NCBI RefSeq assembly: GCF_020080835.1
Contig: NC_058162.1
Span: forward strand, 6,401,323-6,465,322
Source: Cotesia glomerata
Lineage: Eukaryota; Arthropoda; Insecta; Hymenoptera; Braconidae
Direction: 5' to 3'
DNA: 64,000 bases
Below, in pieces: positions 24,001 through 34,074 of this stretch. A program made the translations under genes and the position numbers. The notes beneath the pieces are model-generated. The model made no database searches and was not told the DNA's origin. It saw only the letters and a list, made by a program, of their open reading frames with translations. How positions within the stretch are numbered: position 1 is the first letter of the stretch; every line of letters begins with the position of its first letter.

Positions 24001-26622
24001 CTATAAACCGAAACAATACAAACAGCGTACAATATACAATCATCTTTAGCCTACGTATTCAAAAGTGATGCAACACATCAATACCTGGCTACGCATTCTG
24101 TATCCAAAGCGTCAACCTGAATGTCTATTACCTTGGTTAATTTCGCAACCGTCATACATCCACTCGTACTCATATTTATCCATTACACATACAAGCCTAT
24201 CAGCCAATCATAATCACAATTCTATAATAATATAATATAATATAATATGCATATATACATAATAAGTAATAAGTTAAAGAATAAGCGTAAGATTAATTCT
24301 TTATATCAGTCTGTGACTGTGAGTATGACTATGACTGTGATTTAACTAGTATAGAGAAGTATAGAGAAGATACCAGGACAGCATACAGTGATAATCGGTG
24401 CCTACTCAACAGCACGTTCGCTAAATACCTCACCGTCTTTCGTGAATAATTCAAAATATCGCCTTGGAAGAAAATGCGTGTAGGCCATCCACTTTAATAG
24501 TGACTATAAAATTACACACACTCACACATGACTGCAAAAATACATAAACATATGAACATATATTTTAAAATAAAAAACTTAATACTTATTCGCTATTCAC
24601 TGTCTTCATTTCGCGCTCAGCTCATCTCTTCTCATCTTTTTTTACAGTATGTACTCAGTGTGTTGTGTCGTAACAAACCGTCAAGGAATCTCCTATCCGA
24701 TTACACATATATATACATACATTTATGAACGTACGTTGATGTCTTAGGTATAATACTGAATAATATATCCTATTCTATCCTATCCCCTTTCCCTATCTTT
24801 TATAGCTCGCCGTATTTTCTTATAGATGTTTCTCAGAATTATAAATTTATTTAAATGGAATAAAGTTTACTTACTCGGTGAGGATAAGCCAGATGCCAGG
24901 ATACGTTGAATTGACTACCGGACAATAAACTCGTTTTTATGTCTCCTGAAAATTAAAATCGTTGAATTTAGTTATAAATTTTTTAAACAGTTTTAAATTT
25001 TATAACAATAAACGGAGATTTATTATTATTATATTGTAGTTTTAACTGTTTAATTCTTAAATTAAAAACATTACATTAGGAAATTGATTTATCGTGGAAA
25101 GGCAGCATCACGGTGAATAAATAAAATGTAAAATCCGGAAGCCAAGAACGCAATCGGACGATCGTTCCGTTCGGCGATTCTTTACACTTTCTGGCTACCG
25201 TACATTTAGTTAATCATATTCTTTAGCAATTTTTTTAAAATAAATTTTCATTTATTATTTTCAATTTCAATCAGTAACTTTCGAGTTTTTAAATATTAAA
25301 ATAAATTGATAGACATCTGACTATTTCTTCTTTTAAAATTATGATTTTATGATACACTGAGAAAAAAAAGTACTACTCTTGAGAAAATTTTCTTGTCACA
25401 AGAATATATATTCTTGAAAATTATCAAGAATATATTTTCTTGTCTCAAGAATTGATCGAATTAATCGAAGTGATTTTGTTTAACTCAAGTGAACCTATTA
25501 GTTTGTTAATCTATCAAAATTAATGCCAACATTTTATTATCATGATAGATATTAATATTCTTTTGTCAAAAAACCAAAATTCATTTTAAACGATTCTTGA
25601 GCCAAGAAATTTTTTTCTGGACAAAAATTTTTTTTTTTCTCAGTGTACTGAAATTAACAAACATTTAACAATTCTTGAAATTTTTATTACAAATTATTTA
25701 TCATAAAAATTCACATTTTTTATTTTTACACGTGGAATTTTTTTATTAAATTTTTTTCATTATAATTTAAATATTAAAAACATCTAAAAAATTTTTTAAT
25801 CTCTGTTAAATTCAGTATCAAATAATTTTTTTTAATTTTTGCTTGCGAGTATTATTAATTTAAAATAATAAAAATTTTTTTCATTTCTTCTCTGCTACAA
25901 ATAAATTATTCAAATCAATAATTTTAAATATTAATCAAAATCGTGAAAATATTTTTTTCTAATAATTTCATTATAAATTGATTTAAAATAAAAATATGAA
26001 AAGTTTAAAAAATTATTTGTTGATTTGAAATAGCAAAGAATGCATATTTACAAAGCAAAATAAAAGGAACTAGGGATAATCCGTGGAATGCTATACTCTC
26101 AGCAGCAAGATTGCCCGAACGGGTGAAAGTCGACTCTCTCGATTGGACGCAAGCCTAAATTCTTCCACCCATTCTCTTTTTTACTTAAAATAATATAAAT
26201 AAATATATTATTATAATTTATAATTCATAATAATACTTTTTCTTTATTATAGAAGGAAGAATAACAAATAATAAATAATTGATATCGCTAATCGTTATTG
26301 TTATTAATGATGAAGAAATATTAAGGTAAACCGGTCGTCTTTTTATTCGACTATCATGATGAAGAACCTGCCGACGAATAAAATGTTATTGAGGCATTAG
26401 GTATTATATAAAAGCATGTAAGTATTAGAGATTATACGTACCTCTTGGCATTCCACAGGGTCCAGGAGTTCTTGCGCTGTCGAGGAAGTCGAGGTCGTAC
26501 TTCCGTGCTCGTGGGAAGGTAAGAGCAACGTGTCCATAGGCGTCACTAACGAATAGCGTAATAAACACGAGCAGAATCTTCCGAGGTAGCAGCGAACGTT
26601 CAGTTATCGGCCTTCGAAACAT
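9049..26622 (-). CDS. LPMO-like / EGF / DOMON x2 / SEA single-pass membrane protein (nahoda-like?)
   Basis: Exons in transcript order: 26622-26442, 24945-24875, 20605-20508, 20426-20303, 19335-19104, 18985-18452, 18190-17597, 17336-16893, 16776-16628, 14393-13759, 12308-12124, 12052-11886, 9558-9049; 3924 nt, 1307 aa. Signal peptide 1-30 with an A-Y-G cleavage site leaves His31 as mature N-terminus. Residues 31-158 ([14 protein letters not shown]..., WHLAYPHR 77-84, CTDC...FWSCADID) resemble LPMO/copper-binding folds. EGF-like Cys modules 159-235. DOMON 1 starts about 250-290, is interrupted by a linker plus Pro-Glu repeats (to about 611) and resumes in 612-740. DOMON 2 810-930. SEA-like about 960-1080. 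TM 1107-1128, then a His/Asn/Pro-rich cytoplasmic tail. Domain order recalls Drosophila nahoda, but I am not sure enough to assign the symbol. Start chosen because the upstream in-frame Met gives no better signal peptide. Confidence 0.82.
10543..10737 (-). CDS. Alternative last exon of the DOMON gene, His-rich tail
   Basis: An acceptor (TATTGTATTAG) ends at 10738 on the minus strand and opens 65 codons ending at 10543: [11 protein letters not shown]..., then [18 protein letters not shown] and a Tyr stop. Its phase (0) fits the TM exon's donor at 11886 exactly, as does the distal exon 9558-9049. Using it gives a 1202-aa isoform with a different cytoplasmic tail. I found no phase-0 donor inside, so it is a terminal exon rather than a cassette. 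RC poly(A) words (AATAAA) occur near 10315. Confidence 0.65.
   Translation of the reverse strand, partial: RVYSLPLVSSSTLADPINGTSVMMRSHHYNDHHNHHYHHHHRHRQQPRPNHQYTSSNMHRTVPY
11161..11885 (-). other. Intron before the alternative tails
   Basis: Between the TM exon and the two alternative last exons. AT-rich, no repeat family that I recognise and no further exon candidate. Confidence 0.4.
12309..13758 (-). other. DOMON gene intron with dispersed repeats
   Basis: Holds the MITE at 13185-13391 and two copies (about 12805-12900 and 13395-13500) of a dispersed repeat with CACTGAAAA...AAAAGGC...CAAGACCTTTC; a third relative is in the Psa intron near 42235-42330. The words TGCAGTCACTAT at 12367 and 12574 recur at 41838. 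Confidence 0.45.
13185..13391. mobile_element. Mutator-like MITE, copy 1 (207 bp)
   Basis: Ends ATGAAAATAAAGTTAGCCGA and complement of TCAGCTAACTTTATTATTAT. Flanking 9-mers AACTATTGC (13176-13184) and AACGATTGC (13392-13400) differ at one position: a target-site duplication. Confidence 0.85.
15259..15539. mobile_element. TACACTGAGAAAA-family MITE, copy 1
   Basis: Starts TACATTAAAAAAAAAACTAC, ends CTCAATGTA, inverted repeats of each other. About 280 bp and clearly homologous along its length to 25353-25647 (shared ATTTTCTTGTCAC, CAAGAATTAATCGAATT, TATTATCATGATAGAT). Confidence 0.85.
15638..15871. mobile_element. MITE with TAGGGTAGAAGTACCGTTT ends
   Basis: Left end TAGGGTAGAAGTACCGTTT matches the reverse complement of the right end almost perfectly; GTGGCCAC and TGGCC words mirror each other further in. 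TA at both edges. 234 bp, no ORF; in a DOMON-gene intron. Confidence 0.82.
17597..18190 (-). repeat. Coding VNTR: Pro-Glu / Lys-Ala repeat exon
   Basis: The whole 594-nt exon of the DOMON gene (198 codons, phase 1 at both ends) encodes [12 protein letters not shown] repeats. The best-kept DNA unit is 18 bp, encoding KAEPEP, tandem about five times at 17960-18060, with degenerate 6- and 12-bp units around it. Two non-repeat islands ([18 protein letters not shown]) are themselves related. Skipping the exon keeps frame. Length polymorphism is likely. Confidence 0.85.
19400..19520. repeat. Dispersed GGCGTATGTTGATTAATAAAT repeat, copy 1
   Basis: Shares about 100 bp (CTATTGATGTATATTGCC...GCGTATGTTGATTAATAAAT) with 51940-52045 and, inverted and interrupted by a MITE, with 58030-58330. 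The right ends run into AAAT tandem repeats. Confidence 0.7.
19665..19990. mobile_element. Degenerate Mutator-like MITE with internal tandem duplication
   Basis: A block of about 120 bp (AAATAAATTATGGCAAAAAA through AAAATTAAAAAATT) occurs twice in tandem at 19722-19840 and 19841-19955. The right end, GTGACTGCTAACTTTAATGTTAT, is that of the 207-bp family; the left end is eroded. Lies in the intron 20302-19336. Confidence 0.5.
20717..20814 (-). CDS. Candidate alternative exon of the DOMON gene
   Basis: 98 nt, open on the minus strand, reading [20 protein letters not shown] then [13 protein letters not shown]. It begins phase 1 after ACAAACAAG and ends phase 0 before GTGAAAG: exactly the phases of exon 24945-24875. 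It could therefore replace that exon, or act as a first exon from the Met at 20797. The acceptor lacks a good pyrimidine tract, so the first-exon or special-regulation reading is not excluded. GC content stands out from the flanking intron. Confidence 0.45.
21540..22200. repeat. Tandem array, about 174-bp unit, four copies
   Basis: Units start near 21540, 21716, 21888 and 22062, each opening with AAAGAAGAATAT and containing TTAAAATATATTCTT, GTCTTAAATTAAT and TTCTTTTCTTAAATAT. The two AAGAAGAATAT/ATATTCTTCTT words in each unit form a small inverted repeat. Confidence 0.8.
24132..24183 (-). CDS. Candidate alternative first coding exon of the DOMON gene
   Basis: Minus-strand ATG at 24183 opens 17 codons ([17 protein letters not shown]) and then a good donor (CAAG|GTAATA) in phase 1. 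The downstream candidate exon 20814-20717 accepts phase 1, so the pair could give a form without the signal peptide and His31. Supported only by phase, donor quality and a local rise in GC. Confidence 0.3.
25353..25647. mobile_element. TACACTGAGAAAA-family MITE, copy 2
   Basis: Starts TACACTGAGAAAAAAAAG and ends TTTTTTTCTCAGTGTA. Homologous throughout to 15259-15539. Lies in the first intron of the DOMON gene. Confidence 0.87.
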
Positions 26623-26948
26623 TTCAGGATAATACTTGGTTGTACTTATGAAATATATAATCGAACGGCCAGCCGTTAAATGCCAACCCACAGGAACGCA
26701 TCCACCTTTGTTGACTTTTATTATTGTTTTCTTTGATATATATCTGTTGTGTATTGTCTTGTATAAACATATATATTTGTATTTATATATATGGCTGTAG
26801 ATGATGTACACTATATAATGTAATAGATGATGAATACTAAATAGATTTATTTAATATTCAATGAATGAAAGTTACTCATTGAAATACTATATCTTCATCA
26901 GCAATACCAAATTGTATCCTTAAATAGCCAACTAAACGTTTAAGAAAT

Positions 26949-27047
26949 TTAAATCACTTGCTGTTGTATTTTATTTTCTTTTATTATTTTATATATCCAC
27001 TCGATGTACGAATCACCACCGGAAGTTACGATGTCCGTGATGGTTTT
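26949..27047 (-). CDS. Orphan C-terminal exon, unknown gene
   Basis: A strong minus-strand acceptor (TTTTTCTATTTCAG) ends at 27048 and opens 32 codons to a TAA at 26949: KTITDIVTSGGDSYIEWIYK and then IIKENKIQQQVI. The first half is much GC-richer than its surroundings and the other two frames close at once, which favours real coding. I could not find upstream exons with confidence and do not recognise the protein. It may instead be a 5' exon of the DOMON gene that starts 327 bp downstream. Confidence 0.35.
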   Translation of the reverse strand, partial: KTITDIVTSGGDSYIEWIYKIIKENKIQQQVI

Positions 27048-28689
27048 CTGAAATAGAAAAAGTTACTATTATTTTTTATTATTTCTCTACACTGATTCTT
27101 AAATCTAATTATTTATAATTATCGCGATACCTTCAAACTTAATTCCCAGATAATTGAGACTGTAATTTTATGTCATTTAATTATATAATATCAAGTGATA
27201 TAAACTAACATGTTTTTTGTCAATGAATTTTTTATTCAGAATTATTTTATAAGACTATCTATGGAATTTTGCTTATTGTTCAATTCTGTGATGTGAAATA
27301 TATCTTTAAAGATTACAAGAAAAAATGAAGAATACAATTATTTAATTATTAAAAGTGAATAAGTTTCTTCACACTTAATAAAGACACTGACATATATTTC
27401 AAGATTTAAACATTCTAATTTAATTTTATAAAAAAAATAATTTATGGTTTATATTTCTTCAATTTTATTAAAATAAATCAGAATTGTTTGCTTTTTGGTT
27501 AATTTATGCAACGTTTAATTTATTAAAACGTCAGCATATTTTTTTGTGTTGAATCTTCTGTTGTGCATTTTAATCAAAAAAATTGTTCAAGATCATTGAA
27601 AAGACTAAATGATTTCTTCTTCGCTTAAAACTTTGTACTCAATAAAAAAAATAATGAAAAATTATCAAAAACTTAATTTTATAAAACGTGAAGAAATATG
27701 TCTATTTTTATTAATTTATCAACGATTGTAATTTCCTTTAAAGTAATTTGTTTTTGCAATTTTTTATAAATCTGGTGAAGATAAAAGTTTAATGAGATAA
27801 ATTTTATTTTATTTTTTTCTCTAATTTAAAAAATTAAATGAACTTCACGGATTTTTTAAATAAAAACCCAAAAAAAAAAAAATACCAATTTTATAAGCTA
27901 AAAAATGTAAATATCTTATTTTAATAATCGAATAAGATCCGGTAATAATTACTTAAGATTTAAATGACATCACATATGCAAATAAATAAATTAAAATAAA
28001 TAAATAAAATTACAATAAAAAAATGACACTAATTTAAAATCTTTAAATTAAAACTAATTACCACCGAAAGTAATAGAAAACAATTAGATAACTGTACAAG
28101 TTTTACTTTCAAATCCACGCAATGTTATTATATATCTAATCAATGAATAATCTCATATTAGTATCCATGCTTACGTTCACACATTTCTTAGCATTTTAAA
28201 AAATTAAAGTGTTTAATAATTAAGATAACATTGTTAAAAATAAAATAAATACTTAAAAATGAATATTAATAAAATAAAAACAAACATTTAATAATTACAT
28301 AACAATTTACCTTATAAATAAATAAATAATTTATCATTTAAAAACAATAGATGATTGCCGTGACTCATGTTTATGATTAAACGAACACTACACCATATTT
28401 ATGCATAAAAAAAGTTGTTCGTTAAATAAAACTGAGCGATGCATTGGTAATAACACCAACTGCGCACTTGGTAATTTTTAATGACTAATTTAAAAAACTT
28501 TTTTTCCTTGATATTGATGTTATTATTATTATGTTTATTTTTCTTTTTTTTTTTTTTTTTAAATATTCAGCTCACGCGCACTTTCTGCAGACGCAAATGT
28601 GACGAGGCCAAGTCCCGGACTGGGCCCAGCACGCTAAGACACAAGACACCTATACTCTGTTTGGCTCGCTGGTGATCGTTGAACGTTGT
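27048..28689. other. AT-rich intergenic DNA
   Basis: Nothing recognisable beyond homopolymer runs (long T run at 28541-28560) and AAAT runs near 27990 and 28318. Confidence 0.4.
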
Positions 28690-28827
28690 AGGTATATATA
28701 ATACCTCAGAGGCAAGAATAAGAATCAGCTCCTCGCATAGCAGCTTAACTTCTCACAAGACCCACAAGACTAAAACAGTATACAGTAGTATAAGTACAAG
28801 AAGTTGAGAGAAATAACCGAGTGATCA
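28690..28827 (+). promoter_or_regulatory. Candidate TATA promoter and first exon with strong donor
   Basis: TATATATAA at about 28692-28700 is followed some 25-30 bases on by an Inr-like ATCAGCTCC, then about 105 bases of GC-richer, stop-containing sequence ending in a consensus donor (TCA|GTAAGTAAG at 28828). The region 28565-28690 just upstream is also GC-rich. It looks like a Pol II promoter with a non-coding first exon on the plus strand, possibly a distal emc promoter or a lncRNA. No matching acceptor could be fixed. Confidence 0.35.
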
Positions 28828-31800
28828 GTAAGTAAGCCCCCACTTATTGTATCTTACCGGCCTTTCTTCACCATTACTTCTCAACTTCTTACCTGTGTTG
28901 CTTCTTACCTCTGCTCTACTCCTCATTTCTCGTAAGTATTATTCCCTTTCTGCGGTACACTCTTTACTTACATTTCATACCGTGTGATTCAAACAGATTC
29001 ACGTTTACTTTACGCTATTATTTCACTTTTTGCATTATACCCCGAGTGAAGATAAACATACGTGTTGTATGCTTTATGTTCATATGTTGCATTGTTTTGT
29101 ATTGTAAATATTTACTCGAAAATTACAATGTGTATCACGTTGACGCTGATGGCGACGATGATGGTGATGAAATTCTCCAGTGAAATTGTAACAATATTAT
29201 TACGTATCTTCATTAAAATTACTTTTTTTTCCAGGTTATCTTTTGATAATTATGTGTGATCTGTATCTAAAAAAAAAAATACATATTAGACTGAGTCATA
29301 TCAATACTCTAAGACTCTGGAAAAAACTTGATTAAAAACAGTGATTTAATGCAAGGAAAGTTTAGTTCCGGTTGAAAAAAATTTTCAATTATTTATGGAA
29401 AGTTCAATTAATAATTAAATAATCTTACCCAATTTATTTTCAGCAACTTGCAAATGAGGTTAACCCTTCTTTTTGACAATCAGAATCGATTTCATAATAC
29501 TATAATTAAATTTAAAATTATTAAACCAATAATTCAAGCAGCCAATTTAAAAATTAGAATTGGTAATATCTGGTGATTATCATAAATCCTTGACTGCACA
29601 ATTGGACAATTGTACAATAAAATTTTATTTTAAAAAGTAAGTATTGAAATATAAAATAAATAACTTTTCTAGAGAAAGTTAAATTTGTCATGAATGTGAT
29701 GATAATCAGTGGCATTGTCCCTAATAGAGATTACTTTCGCTGTTTCTGTCATTAGACATGTAATTTCTATAAATTTGCTTATGGAGAAAAACGTCGTCGA
29801 AAGTTTAAAATTGTTTGGTAATTATACCCATATTTTTATTTGAGTGAGAAAGTAACTTATTAAATTTTCATTAATATAAATTTACCATTTTCGTTTATTA
29901 TTTATTCTTCAGTGAAACAAAAAATGTATATTTTATATTTAGTACAACGAAGGTTGTCAAGTTAGAGAATCATGGGAATTCCACGACTAGAGCGCCACTC
30001 GTTTCTTCACGTCCATTTTACCGACTGACAATAGCTTACCAATTGGCGGGAAAATTTGTTTCACTTTTAACCACCGCCAAACAAAATTAATTGAAAATTC
30101 CTGCAATACAAATTAAACATTACGTAATTTAAAAACAAATATCAAGCTATCTTATTTTTATTTCTTCTTTATTTATAATTACTTTGCACGCTCTCAGGTG
30201 CACGAGTACTTGATATCTTCTTTAATAACATCAATTAATTTTATTACTCAGTTTCCTCTGATAAGATATCATGTTATTATTTCTTTTGAAGCTAGCAAAT
30301 TTTGTGAAAAATAAAAATCAAGATGAAATGTAAGTTTTAATTAAGTAAAAGGTTTAAGAAGTAAACAAAAGTACAAGGTAACGCAAATAAGTAAAAAATA
30401 ATGGAATAAGTAATATAACGAAAAATCAAGGTGGCAATATTGTATGAGATGTGAGAGTTGTTAATACACTAGGTGCGCCCCTGACTCTCCTCTCTATTCA
30501 CATGGCCGCTGGTATGGGTTGAGTGAGTGCAGGTGCGCGCCCGCCAGTCTGTCGCCAGACTCGTTTCCCCCTGCTTCCTCAGCACCATCATACCCATGTC
30601 CATGAGTAAACTACCATACATAACAGCGAGTCGAGTTCGGACTCAACTTCTAGATGTGCTGTCCTGTGCTGGCTTATGTATTCACATAGGCTTTGGCTCT
30701 CATGCTCAAACTAAACTCAAACTACAAACCCAAGTCAGTTACAGCCAACTGAACCAACACGAAGAATAAGTCCCACACACAAACACACACACATACATAT
30801 ACCACCAACAACTGATTGTAAGCGAAGCAATCGAACCGTTGCTTTTTAGTCTCTATCGCCTTCTTTTTCCAACTTATAATAAATTTTATTGTTTACTCCT
30901 TCATTCTTTACCACTTAGGTATTGTAATCTTCTCTTACATACAACTTGTCTTCTGGCGTATAGTGTAAGTGGCTGTGGTTATTTCTTCTCTCTTATGCCA
31001 CGCCTCGTTTACATTTAATACATAACGTGGTCTCTCTTCATCGTGACTTTATACAATTGAAGTTTTTTATCCGACTCAACTCCTATCTTCTTTTCTATAC
31101 TCCTCCATTTTTTATCCTGTAATCAAGTATACTAAAATAATTAAATGTCAATGTAGGACGTAGATATTTATGTAGTTTGATTTTATAGTATTTAGTGCGT
31201 AGATTTAAACGCAAGGTCATTGTATTAATATTTAATCACGAAAATGTACACTTGTACTTGAGAAAACGGACACCTGTTTGCTAGTCTTGATTGACCCGCT
31301 AGACTCTAGACTACCACCTGCATAACCATCTTCATCGGCTTACACAGGTGTTATCACCACAGTCTTTAATTAATTATTCTAGCTAACGGAATACAATTCA
31401 ATGAATTTAAACACTTGTCGTGATTTATAATTAAAGAAAAGAATATATATCACGACTTTTGTTTAATTAATATTGCCTTATTCAGTGTCTAATCATTCTT
31501 ATTGCCAGTGTAAATTTAATTGTATGTATCAACAGTATTTCTTCTTTCATGCAATTAATTAATTTATTTAACACTGTAGAAATTTTCATTTCGGTACTAA
31601 ATTTTTACATTTTAAAAGAAGAATCTCTTGAGAAATTAAAAAAAATTGAATTTTTTTTTCAAATTTTAAAAATTACTCATTCTGTAAACATTGAACAAAA
31701 TTTGAACTTACTTTATTTTTATACTTTTTTTATCATTTTAAAAGTTTATTCTTCCCGTGCATATGTCAGAAATAGAAAGCTATTTTTTTTTGTTTCACAT

Positions 31801-34074
31801 TAATAGAAAAAGAATGACAAGTGCAACACTTTTGGACCTTGCGCCAAAGTAGTCTGATAAAAAATTTCACTGAGTCGCTATTTTATAAAATAAAAAAAAT
31901 TGTTTTTCTACTCAATTCAAGATTTAAATAAAATGATTTTAAAAATCCAAAATGATATGATTATTTTATTATTTATAGACACATCAAAAATTACTAATTT
32001 CAGCCGTCTAAAGAGATTTCTTCCCTTAAACTGTCAGAAAATTAAAAAAAATAGTAATTTTATAATTCTTACACTATCTAATCCTTTTTTCAAGTCACAT
32101 TCTGGAATTTCAGGCATTATTATATTGTCATCTATAAAAACACGTAAAAAATGACTAATTTCGAGATGTCTAGAGAGATTTTTTTCCTTAATTGCACTTG
32201 ATTGACGAATTAAAGAATTTCCCTGATTAAAAAAATAAATTAAAAAATATTGGAATCACAAAATTTGAATTTTTATAATACTTCTTATCTGAATATTTTC
32301 AATACTTTTTTATTTCTTCTTTTATGTCAATAGCTTTGAATTTTTTCTAACCAGAATTCTGTTTTTGGATAGATTTTGCTTAAATTACTAATTAATAATC
32401 TACTTAGACTACAAAATAATTAATAATTTTAGTGAAGAACAGTTCTGCCAAAAAAGTTGCCATCTATTTGTTTTTGTAATGTTATGATCCTTTGTTTTTC
32501 CTGAAGGATATAATCCAGGTATTATATACTTTTAAATAACTTGTTTCATATTGATTATAATCTTCTGTATTATGAATTTCAAAAAAATTTTTTTAAACGT
32601 TACAGGTATTTTTGTGAATCAGCTAATTACCGTTTAACAGGATCCGATATAAATCTTGAGAAGTAAAACCATAAAATTTTTATTTTTATGTGTTGTAGTG
32701 TCAAAAATACTAATAAAAAAAAAAGGTGCATACCTGTAAATAAAAATAAAAAATGATAATTTTAGGTCAATGCAAGTGAGTAAAAGAAAAAACAGCGTGA
32801 GCATGAGATTTAAGGCATAATTTAAAGAAATATAACTATAGACAGACATTAAGTCCGGACGGACAGGCTTCATTGGACACCTGCACGCCTCCATCGAATT
32901 GTATACGCAAGACCGTGAGCTTTCCCAGTTATTCGACACTGCGTCTCTTGCTGTTATGTTTCGATGTGGCTGTGCTGTGAATCGTGTCGAGCAAAAGAGC
33001 CTGAATAGTACCTATAGAAGCTGAATGTGAAGTAAAGAGAAAACGCAAATAACTCTGGACTCTGGAACAAAATAAAAAGTAAAAATAATATTAAAAAATT
33101 ACAAAATAAAAAAAAAATAATGATAATAATAATAAAATAAAATGAAAGACGAGCCCAAGTGTTTTTATTTGCGAAAGAAGCGGAAAAAAGAGAGTAAGAG
33201 ATGTTGGCTCTTGCTTACTTTATCTTTATCTGGCTTGTCTGGCTCCGGCTGGGAAGCTATATGTTGTGGGAGAAAAAGGATCGGGAGGACAAGAGAGAAA
33301 GAGAAACGGGTGGGAGGGCCAGTTCAGTTGTGGCGGAGGCGCCGTGATTCAGCTTAACGCGCAGGTGTGCCACAGACTGGCCGGCGCCTCATTGGAATGC
33401 GTCCCTCTTTTCTTCTCGTACGGATCTTGGCCTCGTCGGCTTCGTTCTGCTCTTAAACTTCTTTGACCATCTTTCTCCCTTTAGCAAGTCTTCTTTATTT
33501 CTATACATACCTAACCGTATTCTTTATAGTATATATACTTCACACAAATACATTCCCACCACCTATAATATAAATATGTATACCTATATTACTATATACT
33601 ACTTGGAGATTGTGATGATCAGCATCGCCCAATCCCATGCTATACTATATACCTATACCAGTTTACTTCTTCACTCAGTATTTTTCAATATAGACTTACT
33701 ATACCACACATACAAAGACACTTTCCTTTAGTATCCCGGCACTACGTCACGTCCTCGCGGCAATCAGTGCAGCTGGCCACCAACGCGTTCCCACGGGGCT
33801 GGAACAAGTAGAGGGGTCCTTGCTAACACGTTTGAGCGAACCCAGTACTGACGATATAATTTCACTGAAAAAAAAAAATCATTACTTGAATTATTTTCTG
33901 ACCATTTTTATTTTTATTAATTACATTACAATATTATTATTTTTATTCTTCATAATTATTGGTATTATTAAAGAAGTTTATTATAGTTTTGCTGAAGATT
34001 ATTAAAAACTACGCTGTCCTATTTTCCAATAATTATAATATTAAAATTATCAGATATTTCTTTTATTATAAAAT
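28828..34074. other. Non-coding region upstream of emc with GC-richer islands
   Basis: No convincing CDS. GC-richer islands at about 29965-30065, 30460-30780, 32850-33010, 33140-33480 and 33730-33830 stand out from AT-rich DNA. CAGGTG/CACCTG hexamers occur at 30195, 30530, 31271, 31315, 31345, 32878 and 33362. A CCAAT and GGCGGGAAA (E2F-like) pair lies at about 30048-30062. Probably enhancers of emc, by inference. Confidence 0.4.

Larger units (their letters stand above)
20815..24874 (-). other. Long DOMON-gene intron with satellite and GC-richer islands
   Basis: Contains the tandem array at 21540-22200, GC-richer unassigned islands at about 22360-22960 and 24055-24190 (the latter with a candidate first exon), and otherwise AT-rich sequence. 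Confidence 0.5.

Noticed and set aside
30530..30769. Open frame of about 80 codons in the emc upstream island
   Set aside because: It begins with GTG, has no ATG near its start and low-complexity Thr/Gln/Leu text; GC-rich DNA lengthens chance ORFs.
32634..32939. 101-codon minus-strand ORF
   Set aside because: Second half is poly-Phe/Ile/Leu from T-rich DNA; the GC-richer first part has no splice site support.
33142..33466. Two overlapping plus-strand ORFs rich in Lys/Arg/Gly
   Set aside because: Purine-rich DNA translated in two frames gives similar basic text; no splice context or family resemblance.
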